Part shown: positions 1-5,988 of the stretch, one piece after another | How positions within the stretch are numbered: the first letter of the stretch is position 1 | Layout of the letters: every line of letters starts with the position of its first letter | Origin: Bacillota bacterium | Lineage (GTDB): Bacteria > Bacillota > Bacilli > Calditerricolales > Calditerricolaceae | Length of the DNA: 8,133 nucleotides | Assembly (NCBI GenBank): GCA_017577925.1 | Contig: PKQU01000092.1 | Coordinates: 1-8,133 of the forward strand | Direction: 5' to 3' | Notes under the pieces: generated by a model | The model's input: the letters and a program-made list of their open reading frames with translations, nothing else | Databases searched by the model: none | Told to the model about the DNA's origin: nothing | Made by a program: the position numbers and the translations under genes

Positions 1-1013
1 GTGATGGCGACGATGCGTTCGTCGCGCTCGGCCAGCTGGATAAGGGTGTCGGCGAAAACGTTTTTGTAATCCGGCGCTCCCCCCGGCTTTTTGATGAATT
101 CCCCGGACTCGATCTTGTAGGGCGTCACGCCGTGCCACGTGTCGGAATCGGCTTCGGCCGGCTGGTACCCCTTCCCCTTTTTGGTGATCACGTGCACCAG
201 CACCGGCCCGCGCGTCCGCGCCGCCTGCTTGAGGGCCTCGAGGAGCTCGTCCAACTTGTGGCCGTCGACAGGCCCGAGATACGTGTAGCCCAGTTCCTCA
301 AACACAATTCCTGGCACCAACAGGTACTTGAGCGTATCCTTAAGCCGCTCGGCAGTGCGGGCCAGGGTGTGGCCAAAGGGGACCTTCCGCAGGAGCTGCT
401 CGATCTCTTCCTTCGTCTTCGTATACGTCCGGCCGGTGCGGATCTTTCCCAGGTAGTTATGCAGAGCACCAACATTGGGCGAGATGGACATCTCGTTGTC
501 GTTCAGGATGACGAGGATGTCCCGCTGTTCGTGCCCGATGTGGTTAAGCGCTTCCAAGGCCATGCCGCCGGTGAGGGCGCCGTCGCCGATGACGGCAATG
601 ATCTTGTGGTCTTCCCCCTTCAAGTCGCGGGCAATCGCCATGCCCATCGCCGCCGAGAGGGAGGTGCTGGAATGGCCCGTTTCCCACACGTCGTGCTCGC
701 TCTCGCTGCGCTTCGGAAAGCCGCTCAACCCCTTGTACTGGCGCAGCGTATCAAAGCGATCGCGACGGCCGGTAAGGATCTTGTGCACGTAGGCCTGGTG
801 GCCAACGTCCCAGATGAACTTGTCACGCGGGCTGTCAAACAGGACGTGCAGGGCAAGGGTCAGTTCGACGACCCCCAGGTTCGGGGCCAAATGGCCACCG
901 GTGACGGACAGCTTTTCAATCAGGAACTGGCGAATCTCACTCGCCAACTGCTCCAGCTCGGCAAGGGACAGTCCCTTGACGTCAGCCGGAGATTGAATCC
1001 GCTCCAGGAGCAC
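1..1013 (-). CDS. dxs: 1-deoxy-D-xylulose-5-phosphate synthase, N-terminal 337 residues (runs off window)
   Basis: Thiamine-diphosphate enzyme that condenses pyruvate with glyceraldehyde 3-phosphate, the first step of the MEP isoprenoid pathway, in the cytosol. The visible product begins LLERIQSPADVKGLS after the initiator, typical of Dxs. Family motifs are in order: GGHLAPNLGVVELTLALH (about residues 39-56), DVGHQAYVHKILTGR (69-83), GHSSTSLSAAMG (113-124), the ThDP/Mg motif GDGALTGG (143-150) ending in NDN (171-173), and TKKGKGYQPAE with DTWHG (277-295). The family is about 620-640 residues, so roughly half is present; the rest lies beyond base 1. The start is GTG: AGGAGG at 1021-1026 is well spaced and no better in-frame ATG is near. 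It follows ispA in the same direction after 497 bp with its own candidate promoter. Identity is certain; only the C-terminal half is unseen. Confidence 0.97.
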   Translation of the reverse strand, partial: MLLERIQSPADVKGLSLAELEQLASEIRQFLIEKLSVTGGHLAPNLGVVELTLALHVLFDSPRDKFIWDVGHQAYVHKILTGRRDRFDTLRQYKGLSGFPKRSESEHDVWETGHSSTSLSAAMGMAIARDLKGEDHKIIAVIGDGALTGGMALEALNHIGHEQRDILVILNDNEMSISPNVGALHNYLGKIRTGRTYTKTKEEIEQLLRKVPFGHTLARTAERLKDTLKYLLVPGIVFEELGYTYLGPVDGHKLDELLEALKQAARTRGPVLVHVITKKGKGYQPAEADSDTWHGVTPYKIESGEFIKKPGGAPDYKNVFADTLIQLAERDERIVAI

Positions 1014-1162
1014 AGGTTTCCCTCCTCGTTTGCACCGTATTGCGTCCACGCCGGCGGGTTTCGCAAACATGAAAAATGGCCTGCTTGCCCCTAGTATCCG
1101 CTCGCCGCCATGGTCCGCTGCGCATCGGCGCAAGCTGCCGCCATCCCACGGCATCAAAGGCG

Positions 1163-1188
1163 GCGCCGGGCAGGATGAGGCCCGGCAC
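1163..1188 (-). repeat. Stable hairpin-forming inverted repeat in the dxs leader
   Basis: Read on the minus strand, GTGCCGGGC and GCCCGGCGC flank the 8-nt loop CTCATCCT. This gives a 9-bp stem with one G-U pair. No T-run follows on either strand, so it is not an intrinsic terminator. It could be a structural element of a leader RNA, or a chance product of the high GC content. Confidence 0.4.
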
Positions 1189-1393
1189 GACCCGCCGGCC
1201 GAAGGTCCCGTTCACCCCGCACAGCAGGGCGTTGCCACGGCGACAACCCGAACGGTCACTACCAGGGTCAGGAGGCCTACCGCAATCGAAACCGTATCGT
1301 TCACTTCTGGAACGCGTCATCGCGCCAATCCCCAATTGATGGGCCACAGATCACGCGGAGCCGCGGTTCCCGCCGTATGTCCACCATGTACAC

Positions 1394-1421
1394 AAAAAAA
1401 CAAAGCCATGTCGGGCCGGCT
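1394..1421 (-). terminator. Possible intrinsic terminator/attenuator between ispA and dxs
   Basis: On the minus strand AGCCG pairs with TGGCT (one G-U pair, 8-nt loop) and is followed by TTGTTTTTTT, the longest T-run in the window. The stem is short for a high-GC genome, so strength is uncertain. It lies about 90 bp past the ispA stop, where an operon end would be expected, but also some 33-60 nt downstream of the predicted start of transcription for dxs. It may therefore end the accC-ispA transcript, attenuate dxs, or release a short RNA of about 60 nt. Confidence 0.4.
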
Positions 1422-1460
1422 CTCCGCGCACGTGCTGTACCCACCGCAATCGTAACACAC

Positions 1461-1489
1461 ATTGTACCATGGGTTGGGGAAGTGCTCAA
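1461..1489 (-). promoter_or_regulatory. Candidate sigma-A promoter for dxs (extended -10)
   Basis: Minus-strand -35 TTGAGC (1489-1484), a 17-bp spacer and -10 TACAAT (1466-1461), preceded by TG at the extended -10 position (TGGTACAAT). Matches to TTGACA and TATAAT are 4/6 and 5/6. It begins 22 bp after the ispA stop and points at dxs. Transcription would start near 1454. Confidence 0.55.
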
Positions 1490-1510
1490 CAGGACGGGAG
1501 CGAAGGGTCC

Positions 1511-2407
1511 CTACCGTTCCCGCGTCAACAAATAGTCGGCCAGTGCGGCCAGCATGCCACCGTCGATGCCCGGCACCGCCAGCGCCGCCTTGGCCGCATC
1601 CGTCAGGCGGGCCACCTCGCGCCGCGACGCCTCGACCCCCAGCAGGGCGGGAAAGGTGCCCTTGCCCTTGCGGCGATCGCTGCCCACCGGCTTCCCCAGT
1701 TTGGCCGCATCGCCCACTTCGTCCAGGATGTCGTCCTGGATCTGAAAGGCCAGCCCCAGATGCTCGGCATAGTGCGTCAACGCTTCCAGCTGGCGGGCAT
1801 CGGCGCCAGCCAACAACGCCCCCGCGCGGGCGCAGAAGACGAGCAGGGCCCCGGTCTTGCGCCGGTGGACGGTGACAAGCTCGTTCACCGATACGCCCTT
1901 TCCTTCCGCCTCCAGGTCGAGTACCTGTCCGCCCACCATGCCCGTCGCGCCGGCCGCCTCAGCCAGCTCCCGCACCAGCGCCACGATCGTTTCCGGCGGA
2001 ACCCCACGGGCGGCGCTTTCCGAGGCAAGCACGCCAAAGGCCTCGGTGAGGAGGGCGTCACCGGCCAGGATGGCCATCGCTTCCCCGAAGACGCGGTGGT
2101 TGGTCGGGCGGCCGCGCCGCCAGTCGTCGTCGTCCATCGCCGGCAGGTCATCGTGGATGAGGGAATAGGTGTGAATCATCTCCACGGCGCACGCCGCCGG
2201 GAGCCCCGGTTCACAGGACGCGCCAAGGGCTTCCATCGCCGCCAAGAGGAGCACGGGGCGAATGCGCTTTCCGCCGGCGAAAAGCGAGTAGGCCATCGCC
2301 TCGCGGAGGCGGGGCGGGATGTCGCCGCGGGCCAGCAGGCGCCGCATTTCGTTGTCCACGGCGGCGGCCCGCTCCCGCAGGTATGACGCCAGCGCAACCG
2401 GCTTCAC
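1511..2407 (-). CDS. ispA: Farnesyl diphosphate synthase (geranyltranstransferase)
   Basis: Trans-prenyltransferase that condenses isopentenyl diphosphate with dimethylallyl and geranyl diphosphate to give farnesyl diphosphate, the precursor of undecaprenyl, heptaprenyl and quinone side chains. At 298 residues it matches Bacillus IspA. Visible motifs are GGKRIRP (45-51), the first Asp-rich motif DDLPAMD (86-92) followed by WRRGRPTNH, KTGALL (184-189) and the second Asp-rich motif QDDILDEVGD (224-233). The four residues between the Asp pairs of the first motif and the Tyr five residues before it (Y81) are the bacterial FPP-synthase pattern, so a C15 product is predicted rather than a longer chain. 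The start is GTG, sharing four bases (GTGA) with the xseB stop; AGGAGG inside the xseB end serves as its ribosome binding site. Translational coupling to xseB is likely. Confidence 0.96.
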   Translation of the reverse strand: MKPVALASYLRERAAAVDNEMRRLLARGDIPPRLREAMAYSLFAGGKRIRPVLLLAAMEALGASCEPGLPAACAVEMIHTYSLIHDDLPAMDDDDWRRGRPTNHRVFGEAMAILAGDALLTEAFGVLASESAARGVPPETIVALVRELAEAAGATGMVGGQVLDLEAEGKGVSVNELVTVHRRKTGALLVFCARAGALLAGADARQLEALTHYAEHLGLAFQIQDDILDEVGDAAKLGKPVGSDRRKGKGTFPALLGVEASRREVARLTDAAKAALAVPGIDGGMLAALADYLLTRER

Positions 2408-2670
2408 GCCTCATCCTCCTCGCCGGAAAAGGGTACGAGGCGAAACGCGCCGTCCTCCTCCTCGAGGAGCAGATCAATGCGCTGTTCCACGTCACGCAAC
2501 TTCTTGTCGCACCACCGGGACAGGCGCATCCCTTCCTGGAACAATTCGATCGCCTCTTCCAGCGACACGTCGCCGTCCTCCAGCCGCTGCACGATTTCCT
2601 CCAGGCGCTGCATCGCCGCTTCAAAGGTCAGTTCCGCTTCGGGCATGCCCATCGCGCGTTTCGTTTCCAT
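2404..2670 (-). CDS. xseB: Exodeoxyribonuclease VII small subunit
   Basis: Small subunit of exonuclease VII, which digests single-stranded DNA from both ends; several XseB copies bind the coiled-coil part of each XseA. The product is 88 residues, slightly longer than the usual 60-80. The family core is clear: LTFEAAMQRLEEIVQRLEDG (14-33), SLEEAIELFQEGM (36-48), then a charged helix ending KKLRDVEQRI (56-65). It is predicted entirely helical, with an acidic tail. ATG at 2670 is chosen because AAGGGG lies just upstream with suitable spacing; the next ATG at 2652 has no such site. The first 50 bases lie inside the end of xseA in another frame, and its stop overlaps the ispA start, so the three genes are probably translated in a coupled fashion. 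Confidence 0.95.
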   Translation of the reverse strand: METKRAMGMPEAELTFEAAMQRLEEIVQRLEDGDVSLEEAIELFQEGMRLSRWCDKKLRDVEQRIDLLLEEEDGAFRLVPFSGEEDEA

Positions 2671-4015
2671 GCTGCACCCCTTCCTCGATTCCCCACACCT
2701 GGCAGTCCAGCCGTCCGTCCGCCAAGCGCACGAACACCGTATCGCCGGGCGCCACGTCCCGCACCGACGTGAGCACCCGTTCCCCCGTCTCATTGTACAC
2801 CAAGGCATAGCCGCGCTGCATGACCTTCAGCGGGCTGAGGGCGTCGAGGCGGCCCAACAGGTGCCCGAGGGCCTGCTTCGCCTCACGCAGGTGCAGGGCC
2901 ATGGCGCGCGCCAGGTCGCGGTCGAGGGCTTTCCAGCGGGCGCGCGCGACGGCGAGGCGCTGGCGGGGAGTGGCGAGCGCCAGCTGGCGAACGAGGGCCT
3001 GGTGGGCGTTGCGCCGACGTTCCACCAGACGGCCAAACGCTTCGCCGAGGCGCCGGTCGAGCTGGTCACGGTGCTGCATCCACGGCTCAACCAGGCGTCG
3101 CGGATGGCGAAAGACCGGCGATTGGGCCAGGCGCTGCAGGCGGACGCGTTCCTCGCCGAGGCGGCGCCGGAGGGCGCTGCGCAGGCGCTCCTCCATGTGG
3201 ACCAGCCGTTCGGCCAGCTCGCGCACGTGGGGTACGGCGAGCTCCGCCGCCGCGGTGGGCGTGGGCGCGCGCAGATCGGCCACGAAGTCGGCGATGGTCA
3301 CGTCGGTCTCATGGCCAACGGCGGAAATGACCGGGATGGACGAGGCGTAGATGCTGCGGGCGACAATCTCCTCGTTGAACGCCCACAGCTCCTCGATGGA
3401 ACCGCCGCCGCGCCCGACAATGAGCACGTCCACCTCCCGGAAGCGGTTGATGCGCTCGATCCCCGCGGCAATGGACGCCGGCGCCTCCTCTCCTTGAACG
3501 AGGACGGGAACGATGATCACGTGGGCCAGGGGGAAACGGCGGCGCAAGGTGGTGAGGATGTCGCGGATGGCCGCCCCGTTCGGCGACGTCACCACACCGA
3601 TCCGCCGCGGGAAGGTCGGCAGCGGCCGCTTACGGTCGAACAGGCCTTCGGCGCGCAGGCGCTCCTTGAGCTGTTCGAAGGCCAAAAACAAGCTCCCCAC
3701 GCCGTCGGGAAGCATCTCCCGTACGTACAGTTGGTACTGCCCGTCGCGCTCGAAGACGGATACCGCGCCACGGGCCAGCACGCGCATCCCGTCCTCCGGG
3801 CGGAAGGCCAGGTACCGGTTTTGGGAGGCGAACATCACCGCTTTGACCCGGCTGGCTGCGTCTTTGAGCGTAAAGTACATGTGGCCGCTCTTGTGGTGGG
3901 TAAAATTCGAGATCTCCCCACGCACCCACACGTCGGCCAGGCGCTCGTCGCCGTCCAGCAGCGCTTTGATGGTGCGGGTCAGTTCGCTGACCGACAGTAC
4001 GGCCGGTTCGGCCAC
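2621..4015 (-). CDS. xseA: Exodeoxyribonuclease VII large subunit
   Basis: Catalytic subunit of exonuclease VII, acting on single-stranded DNA in mismatch repair and in removal of DNA adducts. The product is 464 residues, close to the usual 440-460. An N-terminal OB-fold domain (about 8-105, with VWVRGEISNF and HMYFTLKD) is followed by the catalytic domain with TSPNGAAIRD (143-152), GRGGGSIEELWAFN (201-214), GHETDVTIADFVADLRAPTP (234-253) and TAAAE. A long basic coiled-coil region (about 262-430) then binds XseB, and the C-terminal strand SPLKVMQRGYALV closes the protein. The start is GTG, with AGGAGG eight bases upstream and 37 bp after folD. The C-terminal end beyond about residue 447 is read through the start of xseB and looks unconserved. 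Confidence 0.97.
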   Translation of the reverse strand: MAEPAVLSVSELTRTIKALLDGDERLADVWVRGEISNFTHHKSGHMYFTLKDAASRVKAVMFASQNRYLAFRPEDGMRVLARGAVSVFERDGQYQLYVREMLPDGVGSLFLAFEQLKERLRAEGLFDRKRPLPTFPRRIGVVTSPNGAAIRDILTTLRRRFPLAHVIIVPVLVQGEEAPASIAAGIERINRFREVDVLIVGRGGGSIEELWAFNEEIVARSIYASSIPVISAVGHETDVTIADFVADLRAPTPTAAAELAVPHVRELAERLVHMEERLRSALRRRLGEERVRLQRLAQSPVFRHPRRLVEPWMQHRDQLDRRLGEAFGRLVERRRNAHQALVRQLALATPRQRLAVARARWKALDRDLARAMALHLREAKQALGHLLGRLDALSPLKVMQRGYALVYNETGERVLTSVRDVAPGDTVFVRLADGRLDCQVWGIEEGVQHGNETRDGHARSGTDL

Positions 4016-4052
4016 GCGCCTTCCTCCTCTCTCCTTCCCGGTCCGGCAGCCG

Positions 4053-4913
4053 TCACGACGCCGCCTTCACCTGGGCAGCAGCCGCCTCCACGGTGTTCTT
4101 GAGCAGCATGGCAATCGTCATCGGCCCGACGCCCCCCGGCACCGGCGTCAGGTAGCCGGCCACACGCTGAACCTTGGCGAAATCGACGTCGCCGACCAGC
4201 CGGCCGTCAGCCAGGCGATTGATGCCCACGTCAATCACCACCGCCCCCGGCTTCACAAAGCGGTCGTCGACGTAGGCCGGCCGTCCAATGGCCACGACGA
4301 GAAGATCTGCTTCGCGCGCGACATCGGGCAAATTGGGCGTTTTCGAGTGGCACACGGTAACCGTTGCGTCCTCGCGCAGGAGGAGCTGGGCCATGGGTTT
4401 GCCGACAATGTTGCTGCGCCCGATGACCACGGCGCGCTTGCCGGCCACCTCCAGACCGGCACGCTTGACCATCTCCAGAATGCCGCGTGGCGTGCACGGG
4501 ACAAGACAGCGGTCGCCGATGGCGAGGTTGCCCACGTTGAGGGGATGAAAGCCGTCGACGTCCTTGTCCGGGCGCAGGGTGTCAATCACCGCTTTTGGGC
4601 GAATGTGGGCGGGAAGCGGCAACTGGACGAGAATGCCGTGGATGTCGTCCCGTTCGTTCAACCGGCGGACCGTATCGAGCAACGCCGTCTCCGTGGTGTC
4701 GGCCGGCAGGTGCAGCACCTCCGAATGGATGCCCACCTCACGACACGCTTTGGCTTTGGCCCGCACGTAGGTGTGGGACGCGGGATCGTCGCCGACGAGG
4801 ACCACCGCCAGCCCCGGTGTCAACCCCACTTCGCGCAGTCGGGCCACATCGCGGGCCACATCTTGCCGAATCGCTTTGGCCATGGCTTTGCCGTCCAGAA
4901 TCGTCGCGGGCAC
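4053..4913 (-). CDS. folD: Bifunctional methylenetetrahydrofolate dehydrogenase / methenyltetrahydrofolate cyclohydrolase
   Basis: FolD interconverts 5,10-methylene-, 5,10-methenyl- and 10-formyl-tetrahydrofolate, using NADP, and supplies formyl groups for purine synthesis and for initiator tRNA. The product is 286 residues, the normal length. Visible motifs are VGDDPASHTYVRAKAKA (40-56) with the catalytic Tyr49-x3-Lys53 pair, QLPLP (97-101), DKDVDGFHP (116-124), PCTPRG (139-144), the nucleotide-binding GRSNIVGKP (165-173) and YLTPVPGGVGPMT (254-266). I chose GTG at 4913, giving PATILDGK next, because GGAGGAGG lies at 4921-4928. Extending to an ATG at 4961 would add 16 unconserved residues that read through that site. 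The 100 bp upstream hold a candidate promoter and PurBox-like sites, so transcription probably restarts here. Confidence 0.97.
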   Translation of the reverse strand: MPATILDGKAMAKAIRQDVARDVARLREVGLTPGLAVVLVGDDPASHTYVRAKAKACREVGIHSEVLHLPADTTETALLDTVRRLNERDDIHGILVQLPLPAHIRPKAVIDTLRPDKDVDGFHPLNVGNLAIGDRCLVPCTPRGILEMVKRAGLEVAGKRAVVIGRSNIVGKPMAQLLLREDATVTVCHSKTPNLPDVAREADLLVVAIGRPAYVDDRFVKPGAVVIDVGINRLADGRLVGDVDFAKVQRVAGYLTPVPGGVGPMTIAMLLKNTVEAAAAQVKAAS

Positions 4914-4933
4914 GCTGCTTCCTCCTCCACTCA

Positions 4934-4971
4934 GGCTACACATAAACATTGGGCACGTCACTAGTGTAGCC
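4934..4971. repeat. 8-bp perfect inverted repeat upstream of folD
   Basis: Plus-strand GGCTACAC (4934-4941) and GTGTAGCC (4964-4971) are exact reverse complements separated by 22 bp, with arm centres 30 bp apart, about three helical turns. The right arm overlaps the candidate -10 of the folD promoter and the left arm sits just before the folD Shine-Dalgarno. It could be an operator for a dimeric regulator or a leader hairpin, or chance. Confidence 0.35.
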
Positions 4972-4991
4972 CGCCTTGCTCGGGAAGTAAA
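4963..4991 (-). promoter_or_regulatory. Candidate promoter for folD
   Basis: Minus-strand TTTACT (4991-4986), a 17-bp spacer and TACACT (4968-4963); each hexamer matches the sigma-A consensus at 4/6. Transcription would start near 4956, about 43 nt before the folD GTG. The surrounding bases are clearly richer in A and T than the neighbouring genes. On consensus alone it is modest; the adjacent PurBox-like sites raise its credibility. Confidence 0.45.
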
Positions 4992-4996
4992 GAACT

Positions 4997-5040
4997 AAAT
5001 CCGAATAATCCTTTTAATTTTGGGTTAAATATTCGTCTTT
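4997..5040. promoter_or_regulatory. Putative PurR operator (PurBox pair) upstream of folD
   Basis: Plus-strand AAATCCGAATAAT at 4997-5009 matches the Bacillus PurBox consensus AWWWCCGAACWWT at 12 of 13 positions, including the CGAA core. A weaker inverted partner, AATATTCGTCTTT at 5028-5040, keeps the TTCG core and matches the reverse consensus at 10 of 13. The two are 18 bp apart; known Bacillus pairs are 16-17 bp apart. The first box lies just upstream of the folD -35, a typical place for PurR sites. The weaker box falls inside the end of the TsaD-like coding sequence, where codons for Asp-Glu-Tyr create part of it. B. subtilis folD belongs to the PurR regulon (established), which supports the inference. 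Confidence 0.5.
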
Positions 5041-5988
5041 ATATGCCATCCATCCCAACAGCGCCACACCATACGCGTTGTCACCCGAATAGGACGGGGG
5101 GGCGAACGCCAGCGTCGCCCCGACGGCCGGATGCTCCAGCCGCTTCTTGAGATGGGCGCGAATGTACCGGTTGGCCGCCACACCGCCCACGAGCAGCACC
5201 GCTTTGGGGTAGCCCATGGCAATCGCCTGCCGCAGCACCTTCTCCAGGGTCTTGGCGATGCAGTGCTCCGCCCCGCGGGCAATGGCGGCCGGCGACGCGG
5301 CCTTGTCGCGAATGGCGCGCAGGAGGGCCGTCTCCGGGCCGGAAAAACTAAACGACAGCCCCTTGACCGCCGACGGCACGACATAGGGTTCCGCCGCCTC
5401 CATGGCCAGCGCCTCCAGGTGGGGGCCGGCCGGGAACGGCAACCCCAGCGCCACCCCGACGCGGTCGATGAGCTGTCCGGCATACAAGTCGGTGCTTCCG
5501 CCGATGCGTTCGATCGCAAATCCCCGCGGCCGGCGCGTGCACAGCAGCATGTCGCTTGTCCCGCCCGACACGTGCACGGCCAAAAAGCGATCGGCGTCAA
5601 TCCGCCGATCGGCGGTGGCCAAGGCGGCCGCGACATGCATTTCCTGATGGGTGGTCGCGTAGAATGGAACCTTCCACAACCGGGCAAGCAGGCGCCCCAG
5701 CGCCGCCCCCACTTCAAAGACGGGCATGTAGGACCCCTCCTGGGGGCGCGGGGCTGTGCTGGCGGCAACGGCCACAACGGAACGCCCGACGCCTGCCGGC
5801 AAGCGCTCGGCCAGCGCCCCCAGCTGGCGCACGTGGGCAAACACCGCCTCCGCCTGGCGAAGGCCCCGTTGGCCTTCCGGGACGGGCAAGAGCTCCCGCA
5901 CCTCGCCGACGATACGCCCCGCGGCGTCCACGGCGCATACCGAGGTGCGGTAGTTGCTCGTGTCGATGCCGAGCACAACCGGATCCAC
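5014..5988 (-). CDS. TsaD/Kae1-fold paralogue (peptidase M22 family, 'O-sialoglycoprotein endopeptidase-like')
   Basis: A 324-residue ASKHA-fold protein of the TsaD/Kae1 family, but not canonical TsaD. TsaD-like features are the opening VVLGIDTS (4-11), the HxxxH pair in TTHQEMH (His114 and His118), SGGTSDML (141-148), GLPFPAGPHLEALA (182-195), FSFSGPETALL (213-223), GGVAANRYIR (268-277) and GDNA (302-305), whose Asp303 would be the third metal ligand. It departs where TsaD has TSCDETA (here TSNYRTS), GPGLxGALLVG (here PRPQEGSYMPVF, 80-91) and SGLKTA (here SGPETA). A role in tRNA t6A synthesis is therefore doubtful; function unknown. The GTG start shares one base with the nusB stop (TAGTG), behind GGAGGG. 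Similar divergent copies occur near nusB or folD in other Firmicutes, to my recollection. Confidence 0.85.
   Translation of the reverse strand: MDPVVLGIDTSNYRTSVCAVDAAGRIVGEVRELLPVPEGQRGLRQAEAVFAHVRQLGALAERLPAGVGRSVVAVAASTAPRPQEGSYMPVFEVGAALGRLLARLWKVPFYATTHQEMHVAAALATADRRIDADRFLAVHVSGGTSDMLLCTRRPRGFAIERIGGSTDLYAGQLIDRVGVALGLPFPAGPHLEALAMEAAEPYVVPSAVKGLSFSFSGPETALLRAIRDKAASPAAIARGAEHCIAKTLEKVLRQAIAMGYPKAVLLVGGVAANRYIRAHLKKRLEHPAVGATLAFAPPSYSGDNAYGVALLGWMAYKDEYLTQN

Larger units (their letters stand above)
1014..1510 (-). other. 497-bp ispA-dxs intergenic region / putative long dxs leader
   Basis: This is the only long gene-poor stretch in the window. Going leftward it holds an extended -10 promoter (1461-1489), a terminator-like hairpin with a T-run (1394-1421), a GC-rich segment around 1350-1375 able to form two mutually exclusive short stems, a 9-bp-stem hairpin (1163-1188) and the dxs Shine-Dalgarno. 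Two very short open frames also lie here: 28 codons at 1301-1387 and a hydrophobic 30-codon frame from GTG at 1212-1304, joined by a 4-base GTGA overlap. Neither has a clear ribosome binding site, so I do not call them genes. No tRNA and no thiamine or T-box riboswitch core was recognised. If the promoter is used, dxs mRNA would carry an unusually long leader of about 440 nt. Confidence 0.6.

Noticed and set aside
982..1347. 121-residue minus-strand open frame overlapping the dxs start
   Set aside because: It runs in another frame through the dxs ribosome binding site and first codons, has Arg-rich shadow-like composition and no Shine-Dalgarno.
1340..1380. T-box-like string GCGGGAACCGCG in the dxs leader
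   Set aside because: It only partly matches the antiterminator consensus, with no Stem I features or specifier loop seen, and dxs is not an amino-acid-related gene.
1014..1460. Thiamine pyrophosphate riboswitch in the dxs leader, since Dxs uses ThDP and feeds thiamine synthesis
   Set aside because: The conserved CUGAGA and ACCUGAU-type cores were not found on the minus strand.
4914..4961. Longer folD start at ATG 4961
   Set aside because: The extra 16 residues are unlike FolD and read through the strong GGAGGAGG that fits the GTG at 4913.
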